DNA of 60,552 bases from an uncultured Opitutaceae bacterium. GTDB taxonomy: Bacteria > Verrucomicrobiota > Verrucomicrobiia > Opitutales > Opitutaceae. The translations under genes and the position numbers were made by a program. Each line of letters starts with the position of its first letter. Position 1 is the stretch's first letter. The stretch covers positions 1-60,552 of the forward strand of contig CAJBES010000222.1 of NCBI GenBank assembly GCA_903952145.1, written 5' to 3'. Positions 36,206 through 43,954 of this stretch are shown here, in pieces. The notes under the pieces are model-generated. The model searched no databases. It was not told the origin of the DNA and saw only the letters and a list, made by a program, of their open reading frames with translations.

Positions 36206-37432
36206 ATGTCTCCCGTCAACTCCCCCCAGCCTCAGGCCGCCCCGCCTCTCGGCACCCCGGTCAAGCTCACCGATCTTGAAATCAAGGACGCCCAACTGAT
36301 TTTCAATTTGGCGTGGGAGGACCTACTGGCGGACTTCGGCCGCGACAACCTGAGATTCCCAAAGGAGATCATATTGCTCGGCGGCGCACCGGGCGCCGGC
36401 AAGGGCACCAACACCGGTTTCATCGCCAAAACACGCGGCCTCACCTGCCCGCCCATCGTAATCAGTGCTCTGCTCGACTCTCCTGATGCCAAACGCCTGA
36501 AGGATGCTGGCAATATGGTCGGCGACCGCGAGGTTGTCAGCTTGCTCCTGCGCGAACTGATGAAACCCGCCTACCGCGACGGCGTCGTCCTTGACGGTTT
36601 CCCGCGCACCCAAGTGCAGGTCGAATGTCTCAAACTCCTGGTGGATTGCATGCATCAGCTACGCCGTGAATTTTACGGCACGCCCCTCAGCGTCCATTTC
36701 CGCCAGCCCACGATTCACATCATGGTGCTCTTTGTGGACGAAAAAGAGTCAGTCGCCCGCCAGCTCAAGCGCGGTCGTGAAACCATCGCCCACAACAACG
36801 AGGTCCGGCGCACCGGGGTCGGGATTGTCTGGGAGGATCGCACCACGGACCATGACGAGAGCCTCGCCCGCCGCCGTTACCGCGTGTTTAAGGAGCAGAC
36901 GTGGGATGCCCTCCAGTCACTGAAGGAACTCTTTCACTACCACTTTATCGACGCACAGGGCCCGATCGAGGAAGTGGAGCAGAACATCCTCAAGGAACTC
37001 CAATACCAGAGCACGCTTGAGCTCGACCCCCGCACACACGATCGGCTGCGCAGCATCCCCGTCGCGAGCGATATCATCGTCCATGCCCGCCAGGAACTGG
37101 TGAAGCGGCTCGACAGTTACGAATTCGAGCACACTGGCATCTTCGCCAAAGTCACCGCCTTCATCGAGACCAAGATCATGCCCATCGTGCTGAAGCACGC
37201 CATCTCCGGCGTCGCACTCATCAACACTGAGCACGTACTGCTGGATGATCCGCTCGCCCTGGCCATGCTGATCGATGTGTTTTCCGAACGCGGCTACCAT
37301 GCGGTGGTGGATATCCACCGCATCGATGTGCCGGAAAAATTCGACCCCGCCACCAGCGCCATCACGTGCCGGGTCAAAAAGGTCTTCCGCATCCAGATCC
37401 GGTTCCGGGGTTCGGAAATCCGCCGCGGGTAA
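36206..37432 (+). CDS. Adenylate-kinase-like nucleoside monophosphate kinase with extra C-terminal domain
   Basis: 408 residues from ATG 36206. The N-terminal ~230 residues resemble adenylate kinase: P-loop ILLGGAPGAGKGTNTGF, the VLDGFPRTQVQVECL segment with the conserved DGFPRT, and a LID-like part with two Arg. Residues ~270-408 form an added domain (VASDIIVHARQELVKRLDSYEFE, ALINTEHVLLDDPLALAML, VDIHRIDVPEKFDP) that I do not recognise in ordinary kinases. Canonical AK is about 215 residues. It may be a specialised nucleotide kinase or a regulatory variant. It is divergent from the response regulator (154 bases) and is followed by a hairpin with a T run. Confidence 0.8.
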   Translation: MSPVNSPQPQAAPPLGTPVKLTDLEIKDAQLIFNLAWEDLLADFGRDNLRFPKEIILLGGAPGAGKGTNTGFIAKTRGLTCPPIVISALLDSPDAKRLKDAGNMVGDREVVSLLLRELMKPAYRDGVVLDGFPRTQVQVECLKLLVDCMHQLRREFYGTPLSVHFRQPTIHIMVLFVDEKESVARQLKRGRETIAHNNEVRRTGVGIVWEDRTTDHDESLARRRYRVFKEQTWDALQSLKELFHYHFIDAQGPIEEVEQNILKELQYQSTLELDPRTHDRLRSIPVASDIIVHARQELVKRLDSYEFEHTGIFAKVTAFIETKIMPIVLKHAISGVALINTEHVLLDDPLALAMLIDVFSERGYHAVVDIHRIDVPEKFDPATSAITCRVKKVFRIQIRFRGSEIRRG

Positions 37433-37520
37433 CCAGGCCGCGCCCAAGGGGACGGCAAAGGCCTGCTGGCCGCCACCAGCATCGCCCCGGTCCGGACCTG
37501 ACGCGAATAAAGTTTGTCAG

Positions 37521-37552
37521 CCGCGCGGTGTCTTTGGCCCACGCGGTTTTTT
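37521..37552 (+). terminator. Probable terminator after the adenylate-kinase-like gene
   Basis: CCGCG / CGCGG with a 16-base, partly structured loop is followed by TTTTTT at 37547-37552. The short stem makes this a moderate call. It overlaps the very end of the convergent permease gene. Confidence 0.5.
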
Positions 37553-38792
37553 ATTCGTAGCGCAAGGCCTCGATGGGATCGAGCGACGCGGCCTTCCACG
37601 CGGGATAAAACCCGAAGCCGACCCCGATACCGGAGCAAACCACCAGGCCGATGACCGCCCAGTTCCACGGAAAAACCACACTGGCCTTGAGCATCAGGGC
37701 CACCCCATTGCCGCCGGCCACGCCGAGCAGGATGCCCATCACCCCGCCGGCGAGTGAAATGGCGACCGCCTCGACGAGAAATTGCACCAGAATGCTGTGC
37801 TTGCGCGCGCCGATGGATTTGCGAATGCCGATTTCCTTCGTCCGTTCGGTCACACTGACCAGCATGATGTTCATGATGCCGACCCCGGCGGCGAGGAGGG
37901 CGATGCCGCTGATGACAAATGATCCGGCTGCGATCACGTCGGCGACCTTGGCGAAGGCACCGATGAGCGAGTCGTTGGAGTAGAGTTCAAAATCGTTTTC
38001 ATCCTCGGGCTTCAGATTGCGCACAATGCGCATGGCGGTGATCGCCTTGTCGATGGTCTCGTTGTAGACGAGCTGGCTGGCGGCCTGGGTGGCGATGTTG
38101 ATGGACACCTGCTCGCTGCCGTAATCGTTGAGATAGCGGGTAAGCGGGACCATGCCGATATCGTCCTGGCTATTGCCAAACTGACTGCCTTTTTCTGCGA
38201 AGGTGCCGATGACGGTGTAAGTGCGCTCCTTGATCTTGATCATCTTGCCGAGCGGATTCTCGGCGGGAAAAAGTCTTTTCACGATGCCCTGTCCGATAAG
38301 GATGACGGGGCGGGCCAGTTCGATGTCGTCGGGCGTAAAGTTCCGGCCTTGGTCGATGGTAAACTGGTTGGCGGCCAGAAAGTTCTCGTTGGTGCCGCCA
38401 AAGGTGAGGCCGGGCGTGGTTTTGCGGCCGTTATACACCGCCTGCCCGCCGCCAGTCTGATCGAAGGTCTTGAGACAGATCACATCCGAAGTTTCAGCAA
38501 TCAGCTGCTGGTAACGCATGGCCTGGGTCAGGGTGATGTCCCGCCGCAATTGGTAACGCCGGCGCTGGGAGCCATCGCCGCCCCCCATGGCCGGATATTT
38601 GGCAAACTGAAACATATTGGTGCCGAGAAAACTGAGGCCTGTCTCGATGGAATTGCGCAATGCCGCCACTGCCGTCATGACGCCGATGACGGAAAACACG
38701 CCGATGGTGATACCCAGCATGGTGAGAATCGACCGGAGCTTGTTCACGCCGAGCGAGCTGAGCGCCATCTTGAGAATCTCGAAGAGTTTCAT
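37551..38792 (-). CDS. ABC transporter permease, MacB type (second of two)
   Basis: 413 residues with the MacB layout: membrane helix 1 (about 18-40, ITIGVFSVIGVMTAVAAL), a large periplasmic MacB_PCD domain (about 45-270) and three C-terminal helices with the FtsX motif (about 285-405; ERTKEIGIRKSIGARKHSIL). It forms the membrane part of a lipoprotein- or drug-extruding transporter together with the ATPase and adaptor upstream. It is the last gene in a four-gene leftward operon, 19 bases after a paralogous permease. Confidence 0.93.
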   Translation of the reverse strand: MKLFEILKMALSSLGVNKLRSILTMLGITIGVFSVIGVMTAVAALRNSIETGLSFLGTNMFQFAKYPAMGGGDGSQRRRYQLRRDITLTQAMRYQQLIAETSDVICLKTFDQTGGGQAVYNGRKTTPGLTFGGTNENFLAANQFTIDQGRNFTPDDIELARPVILIGQGIVKRLFPAENPLGKMIKIKERTYTVIGTFAEKGSQFGNSQDDIGMVPLTRYLNDYGSEQVSINIATQAASQLVYNETIDKAITAMRIVRNLKPEDENDFELYSNDSLIGAFAKVADVIAAGSFVISGIALLAAGVGIMNIMLVSVTERTKEIGIRKSIGARKHSILVQFLVEAVAISLAGGVMGILLGVAGGNGVALMLKASVVFPWNWAVIGLVVCSGIGVGFGFYPAWKAASLDPIEALRYE

Positions 38793-38811
38793 GGGCCGAA
38801 CGGAGAAGATT

Positions 38812-40062
38812 TCATTCGTAACGCAGGGCCACGACCGGATCGAGCCGCGACGCCCCGTAGGCCGGGGTAAAGCCGGAAATGATGCCAGTGATCACGGACA
38901 CCAGCATGCTGACCAGCACCAGGTCGGGTGAAAATTCCACGGGAAAGTTGGGTGCCTGGATCCTAATGCCGATGAACATGAGGTAGGACACCACCATGCC
39001 AACCACCCCGCCGATAAGACAGATGGAGACGGCCTCGATGAGGAATTGCATGAGGATGCTGCGGCGGCGGGCCCCGAGGGCTTTGCGGGTGCCGATCTCC
39101 TTGGTGCGCTCCTTCACGCTGACAAAGGTGATGTTCATGATGCCGATGGCTCCGACGAAAAGTGCCAGGCCCGTGATAAAGAGACCCGCCATGGCGATGC
39201 CCGACTTTACGGGATCGAGTTGAGCCTTGAACGCCTGCTGCTCGTTGATGGAAAAATTGTCGCGTTCACCGGGCAGTTGGCCGCGCACGCGGCGCATGGC
39301 CCCGGTGAGCTCCTCCTTGGCCGCGATGAGCATGGTCTTGTCCCTGACCTTGACCCGGAGCTGTCCGCCGCGGCGGGTGCCGAAATATTTCTGGTAGGCG
39401 TTCAGTGGCATGACCACCTGATTGTCGAAGCTGAAGAGGCCGAGGAACTCGCCCTGCTTGGCAAACACGCCGACGACCATGAAGGGATGTCCCCCGATGA
39501 TGACTGTCTCGTCGAGGGGTGAGCGGCCGGGAAAGAGCGCCTCGGCCACGTCATAACCCAGCACGCAAACTTCGCGGCCGGCGCCGGCCTCGGTGTCGTT
39601 GAACAAGCGGCCCTCCTGATACTCGACACTGTTGATGCGCACGTAATCTGCCGTGGTGCCAAGATTAAACACATTGCTGACCTTGGCATCCCCGTATTTC
39701 ACCGAGGATCCCCGGCCCACCACCGGCACCGCAATCTCCAGCAGGCTGTTGGGCGTGGCGGTGATGATGCGGTTCAACGCCTCGGCGTCTCGGGGTCGGA
39801 TGTTGGGGCGGTTGTTGTAATTCCACCAGTCCTCGACGGGGCCCCAGGGCCATTTTTCCACGTAGAGCACGTCCTCCCCCAGCATGGCGAGGCTGTTTTG
39901 AAATCCCGTATCGATGCCGCGAATGGCTGTGCCCATGAGCGTGACCGCCACGATACCGATGATGACACCCAGCGCGGTAAGGATGGAACGCATCTTGTTC
40001 GCCCGGATTTGGGCGAACGCAATGCGGAAGGACTCGATGAACTCGTAGAGGAAGCGGGCCAT
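38812..40062 (-). CDS. ABC transporter permease, MacB type (first of two)
   Basis: 416 residues, same architecture as the next gene: helix 1 (about 24-46, LGVIIGIVAVTLMGTAIRG), MacB_PCD periplasmic domain, then three helices with ERTKEIGTRKALGARRRSIL. In MacB the permease and ATPase are fused and act as a homodimer. Here they are separate, and two non-identical permeases are encoded, which suggests a heterodimer. It lies 44 bases after the ATPase gene. Confidence 0.93.
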   Translation of the reverse strand: MARFLYEFIESFRIAFAQIRANKMRSILTALGVIIGIVAVTLMGTAIRGIDTGFQNSLAMLGEDVLYVEKWPWGPVEDWWNYNNRPNIRPRDAEALNRIITATPNSLLEIAVPVVGRGSSVKYGDAKVSNVFNLGTTADYVRINSVEYQEGRLFNDTEAGAGREVCVLGYDVAEALFPGRSPLDETVIIGGHPFMVVGVFAKQGEFLGLFSFDNQVVMPLNAYQKYFGTRRGGQLRVKVRDKTMLIAAKEELTGAMRRVRGQLPGERDNFSINEQQAFKAQLDPVKSGIAMAGLFITGLALFVGAIGIMNITFVSVKERTKEIGTRKALGARRRSILMQFLIEAVSICLIGGVVGMVVSYLMFIGIRIQAPNFPVEFSPDLVLVSMLVSVITGIISGFTPAYGASRLDPVVALRYE

Positions 40063-40106
40063 TTAGTTGCGGTTTCGCGTTTTGCTGGTCGCGCGCAGCG
40101 TTTAGA

Positions 40107-40841
40107 TCAGATTTTTCGTTCGTCCGATTCGATCAGACCGTCGCGCAAACGGACAATGCGCCGGGCATGCTTGGCAATATCCTCCTCGTGCGTGACGACA
40201 AAGATGGTGTGGCCCTGTTCGTAGAGTTCCTCAAGGAGCTGCATGATTTCCTCACCGGTGCGGGAGTCGAGGTTGCCGGTCGGCTCGTCGGCGAGGATGA
40301 TGGAGGGATTATTGACCAGCGCGCGGGCAATGGCGACACGCTGGCGCTGGCCACCGGAAAGTTCGTTGGGTTTGTGTCCCATGCGATCGCCCAAACCGAC
40401 ATTTTGCATCGCCCGGATCGCCCTTTTGTGGCGCTCCTCCGGGCCGACTCCCGCGTAAATGAGCGGAAGCTCGACGTTGGCCAACGAGGTGGAGCGCGGC
40501 AGGAGGTTGAAGGTCTGAAAGACAAAACCAATCTCCCGGTTGCGAATATCGGCCAGCTCGTCGTCGGTCATGGCGGAAACGTCTCTGCCGGCGAACTGGT
40601 AGTGCCCGCTGGTCGGCGTATCGAGACAGCCGAGCATGTTCATGAGCGTCGACTTGCCTGAGCCGGAGGGACCCATGATGGCGAGGTATTCGTTGCGATG
40701 AACCTTGAGCGCGACGCCGCAGAGCGCGTGCACGGTTTCTTCGCCCATTTTGTAGAGCTTGGTGACGCCCTGAATGTCAATGACGAGGGCGCCGGGCTGC
40801 CGGTAATTGCGCCCGGGCGCAGTAGTAGTGGCTGAAATCAT
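40107..40841 (-). CDS. ABC transporter ATP-binding protein, MacB/LolD type
   Basis: 244 residues. Walker A is [12 protein letters not shown], the Q-loop is [10 protein letters not shown], the signature is [15 protein letters not shown], Walker B is [13 protein letters not shown], and the switch His is in VVTHEEDIA. LolD/MacB-type ATPases carry the [11 protein letters not shown] pattern seen here. It energises the two downstream permeases. It is 71 bases downstream of the adaptor gene. Confidence 0.95.
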   Translation of the reverse strand: MISATTTAPGRNYRQPGALVIDIQGVTKLYKMGEETVHALCGVALKVHRNEYLAIMGPSGSGKSTLMNMLGCLDTPTSGHYQFAGRDVSAMTDDELADIRNREIGFVFQTFNLLPRSTSLANVELPLIYAGVGPEERHKRAIRAMQNVGLGDRMGHKPNELSGGQRQRVAIARALVNNPSIILADEPTGNLDSRTGEEIMQLLEELYEQGHTIFVVTHEEDIAKHARRIVRLRDGLIESDERKI

Positions 40842-40912
40842 GGGAATGTGGGGGTGACCTGGCTTGACCTCAGGCCGCTCGGGGTGGGTCGGAAGGAACC
40901 CGCCCCTCCCGC

Positions 40913-42280
40913 TTACTTGTTTTCGTCTTTTTTGGGCTTATCGAGTTTGACCTTGGCACCGTCCTTGAGCTTGCGGCTGATGGCGGCATAACTGCCGGAG
41001 ACAACCTCATCGCCAGCAATGACGCCGCTCTTGACCTCGATGTGGCTGTTGTCGGCGATGCCAGTCTCGACGGAGCGCATCACGACCTTGTCGCCCTGCT
41101 TGATGAAAGCCACGCGTTGCAACTGGCCACGGTTACGCCGGGCTTCCTCCCGCTCACTGGTGAGTTCAAGATCGTTGCCGGAACGTTCCTTGGCCTCCTT
41201 GGCTTTGGCCTGCTGGATTTCCTCGGTGGTCTTGCCGCCAGCGGCACGGACGGTGACGCTCTGAATCGGGACCGCGATGACATTCTCAACTGTCTGGGTC
41301 TCGATGTCCACGGTCGCGCTCATGCCGGGGCGCAACTGGACCTCGCGGTCCTTGATGCTGATCTTGACCAGGAAATTTGTGACTTCATCCGAGGCGGATT
41401 GGGCGGCGGATTGCACGCCCGCCGTGATGGCCGAACTGCTGATTTCATTCACCGTGCCGGCAAACTTGCGCCCGGTGAACGCATCCACGGTCACGATGGC
41501 GGTGTCGCCCGTCTTGACGTTGATGATGTCGTTTTCATTCACCTTCACGCGCACCTCCATGTTGTCGAGATTGGCGAGGCGCATGATCTCGGTGCCGGCG
41601 AACGCGCCGGTGCCGACCACCCGCTCGCCCACTTCGCTCGTCAGGGAACTGATGCTGGCGTCCATCGGCGAGTAGATGGTGGTCTTGGCCAGCGAATCGC
41701 GGGCCTGGCTGAGCGAGCCCTCGGTGCGCCGGATTTGCGCGAGGGAGGAATCGAACTCGGCGGCCGCGACGTCAAAATTGGTCTTGATCGCAATATAATC
41801 GGCATCGGAAACGAGTTTTTTCCCATAGAGCTCCTGGGCTTGCTTGAAGTCCTGCTCGGCCTTGGTGAGCCGGGCCTGACTCAGGACACTGGCCGCCTTG
41901 GTGGAAGCGAGCGCGGCCTCCTGTTGCTCCAACTGCGCCTCGTAAAAGTCCGGCTTGATGCGGACGAGCAGGTCGCCCTTCTTCACGCTCTGGCCTTCCA
42001 CCACGGGAATTTCGATCAGTTCGCCCGCCACTTCGGGGGAGATCTTAACCTCGACCTCCGGTTGAATCTTCCCCGTGGCAGTAACGAGGTGGGTGATGGT
42101 TTTGACCATCGCCTTCTCGATGGTGACCACCGTGCCGGCGTCCTTGTTGCGGCTGGTGAGAATGCCGGCAGTGATGAGGCCGGCCAGCAGCACGGTGCCG
42201 CCGATGACAAGCCATTTTTTTCTGGACTTGCGGCGAGGGGCGGCAGCTGGAATGGAAGCGGTGGAGGGAACTTGGTTCAT
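40913..42280 (-). CDS. Periplasmic adaptor (MacA/HlyD-type membrane fusion protein)
   Basis: 455 residues. A basic N-terminus and one membrane anchor (about 22-43, [17 protein letters not shown]) precede the split barrel/lipoyl region ([23 protein letters not shown], broken here, with [11 protein letters not shown]). A coiled-coil hairpin (about 95-190) and a beta-barrel domain ([20 protein letters not shown]) follow. A long Lys/Glu-rich insertion ([18 protein letters not shown]) lies near residue 355. It links the MacB-type permeases to an outer-membrane channel; no TolC-like gene is in the window. First gene of the operon. Confidence 0.92.
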   Translation of the reverse strand: MNQVPSTASIPAAAPRRKSRKKWLVIGGTVLLAGLITAGILTSRNKDAGTVVTIEKAMVKTITHLVTATGKIQPEVEVKISPEVAGELIEIPVVEGQSVKKGDLLVRIKPDFYEAQLEQQEAALASTKAASVLSQARLTKAEQDFKQAQELYGKKLVSDADYIAIKTNFDVAAAEFDSSLAQIRRTEGSLSQARDSLAKTTIYSPMDASISSLTSEVGERVVGTGAFAGTEIMRLANLDNMEVRVKVNENDIINVKTGDTAIVTVDAFTGRKFAGTVNEISSSAITAGVQSAAQSASDEVTNFLVKISIKDREVQLRPGMSATVDIETQTVENVIAVPIQSVTVRAAGGKTTEEIQQAKAKEAKERSGNDLELTSEREEARRNRGQLQRVAFIKQGDKVVMRSVETGIADNSHIEVKSGVIAGDEVVSGSYAAISRKLKDGAKVKLDKPKKDENK

Positions 42281-42711
42281 GGGACTCGGTTTGCGAAGTT
42301 GAAAGGCTTGGCGACGGATGCCGTGGTCAGTGTGGTCGGCAGTCCATTCCAGCAGAAGCTAAAAAAAGTGGAGGGGCCCACAACGACCCCTCCACCACAC
42401 ACAACTGACACTATGAGCTAAGCAGTAGACTGTCGATGCCAGCGAAATGGCAGTCCTGTCCGCAACCGATTCCACGTCGGCCACGCAGGAGCGCAGCACG
42501 ACGAAGCAAGGATGGCATGCAGGGGAACAACTCGCTGACATGTCCCGACAACACGCTCTCCTGGGAAAAGTTACACGAAACTTTGATGAACGGGCCGGAC
42601 GACGGATGGACGGGTTAGAGTTGCCCGACCTGCGGCTGCGCGAACCACGACACATTGAGCGCACTTCTGGCCGGCGATGAAGCTGGCGCGCGTGCGGGGG
42701 GCGGCAGACAG
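42281..42711. other. Intergenic region: 3' leader-like stretch with a distant terminator
   Basis: About 430 bases. No open frame looks protein-like. The left end upstream of the adaptor gene should carry that operon's promoter. The terminator at 42361-42395 is read leftward and belongs to a transcript coming from the ppgK side, leaving about 316 bases of untranslated RNA beyond ppgK. Confidence 0.45.
42361..42395 (-). terminator. Rho-independent terminator read from the ppgK side
   Basis: A perfect 9-bp stem GTGGAGGGG / CCCCTCCAC (10-base loop) is followed on the minus strand by seven T. It is the strongest hairpin in the region but lies about 316 bases beyond the ppgK stop codon. Confidence 0.88.
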
Positions 42712-43446
42712 CTACCGCGAGTGCACGGCCCATAGCGCCGCACCGACGATGCCGGCCCTGTTGAGCAGTTTGGCGGGCACCAGCTTCGCGCGGGTCTCCA
42801 CATGGGGGAAAAACTTGTGGTGCTTTGCGCTCACACCACCGCCGATGATGATGCGTTCGGGCCAGAGCAGGGCCTCTAGGTCGCGGATGTATTTGCCCAG
42901 CCGGCGCCCCCACACTTCCCACGACAGCTCCTCCCGGTCACGCGCGGACACCGCGACAAATTTTTCTGCCGATTTGCCCTTCCAGACGAGATGGCCGAGT
43001 TCGCAGGGTGTGACGACGCCCCCGTGCGCCAGCGCAGTGCCCACGCCGGTGCCAAGCGTGAGCAGCAACGTCTTGCCCTTAAAACCGCGGCCGGCGCCAA
43101 ATCTCATCTCGGCGAGCGCGGCGGCGGCGGCGTCGTTGATCAGTGCAACTCGACAGCCGGTCGACTTGCCAAAGAGCTTCACCGCATCGCAGCCAATGAA
43201 CCCCGGGTGAAGGTTTGCTGAAGTCATGATGTGCGGGCCTTGAATCACGCCGGGAAACCCCATGCCAATCAAACCGCGCCATTGGAAATGCTGTGCAATT
43301 TCCGCCACGACGCGCGCCATCATTACTGGGGAAAGATGCCGCGGGGTCGCGATGCGGTGGCGCTCGGCGAGGAGTTTTCCGGTCTTGGTGTTGACCGGGG
43401 CGCCCTTGACCGATGAGCCGCCGATGTCGATGCCAAGTGCATTCAT
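42712..43446 (-). CDS. ppgK: Polyphosphate glucokinase (ROK family)
   Basis: 244 residues from ATG 43446. ATP-site phosphate motif [13 protein letters not shown], then the glucose-binding and catalytic region ...[14 protein letters not shown] (catalytic Asp) and the second phosphate motif [30 protein letters not shown] replaces the Cys-rich zinc site of other ROK kinases, as is usual in polyphosphate glucokinases, and ends [16 protein letters not shown] as they do. It phosphorylates glucose using polyphosphate (and often ATP). An extension to 43518 was rejected because it is not conserved. It is the last gene of the ybbA-ybbP-slyD-ppgK run, 28 bases after slyD. Confidence 0.9.
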   Translation of the reverse strand: MNALGIDIGGSSVKGAPVNTKTGKLLAERHRIATPRHLSPVMMARVVAEIAQHFQWRGLIGMGFPGVIQGPHIMTSANLHPGFIGCDAVKLFGKSTGCRVALINDAAAAALAEMRFGAGRGFKGKTLLLTLGTGVGTALAHGGVVTPCELGHLVWKGKSAEKFVAVSARDREELSWEVWGRRLGKYIRDLEALLWPERIIIGGGVSAKHHKFFPHVETRAKLVPAKLLNRAGIVGAALWAVHSR

Positions 43447-43474
43447 GCGGTTGGCAGCCTCACCTTCCCCGTAG

Positions 43475-43954
43475 CTATTGGCAATGCCCGTGTCCGTCCG
43501 CTCCGTGGGCGTGGCCATGGCTCATCTCCTCGCTGGTCGCCGCCCGGGCCGCGACGATCTCAATGTCAAAGGAGAGATCCACCCCGGCCAGTGGGTGGTT
43601 TGCATCAAGCGTGACGTGGTCGCCGTCGATGGCCACGACTGTGACCACTGGCGCAAACCGGTCCGAGCCGGCTTGAAACTGGTCGCCAACCTTGAGTTTT
43701 CCCTCGACAGGCAACTGCGCCCGTCTGACCGACTGCACTTGGCCGGGGTCGCGGGCACCGTAGGCGCGGGTCGCGGGCACCTGCACGCGGGTTTTGGTCC
43801 CGACCGGCAAACCGCGCAACTGCTCGTCCAGTCCTTCAATGATCTGACCCGCGCCCTCCAGATAGACGACGGGGGCGCCACCTGCCGAGGTGTCGAGCAC
43901 GCAGCCTGCAGGGTCACGCAGGGTGTAGTGGAAAGAGACGACGTTTCTGTTCAT
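43475..43954 (-). CDS. slyD: FKBP-type peptidyl-prolyl isomerase, SlyD-like
   Basis: 159 residues. The FKBP domain ([35 protein letters not shown], then [11 protein letters not shown]) is interrupted by the insert-in-flap chaperone domain (about 75-125, GKLKVGDQF...[19 protein letters not shown]). The C-terminus is His-rich ([15 protein letters not shown]), the metal-binding tail of SlyD. It assists folding and nickel handling. The ATG overlaps the stop of the upstream permease gene (ATGA), so translation is coupled. Confidence 0.93.
   Translation of the reverse strand: MNRNVVSFHYTLRDPAGCVLDTSAGGAPVVYLEGAGQIIEGLDEQLRGLPVGTKTRVQVPATRAYGARDPGQVQSVRRAQLPVEGKLKVGDQFQAGSDRFAPVVTVVAIDGDHVTLDANHPLAGVDLSFDIEIVAARAATSEEMSHGHAHGADGHGHCQ

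Noticed and set aside
41042-42421. 459-codon plus-strand frame antisense to the MacA-type adaptor
   Set aside because: His/Gly/Asp-rich complement of a clear HlyD-type protein; no motif.
42359-42922. Minus-strand 187-codon frame downstream of ppgK
   Set aside because: It overlaps ppgK in another frame; Arg/Cys-rich composition without motif.
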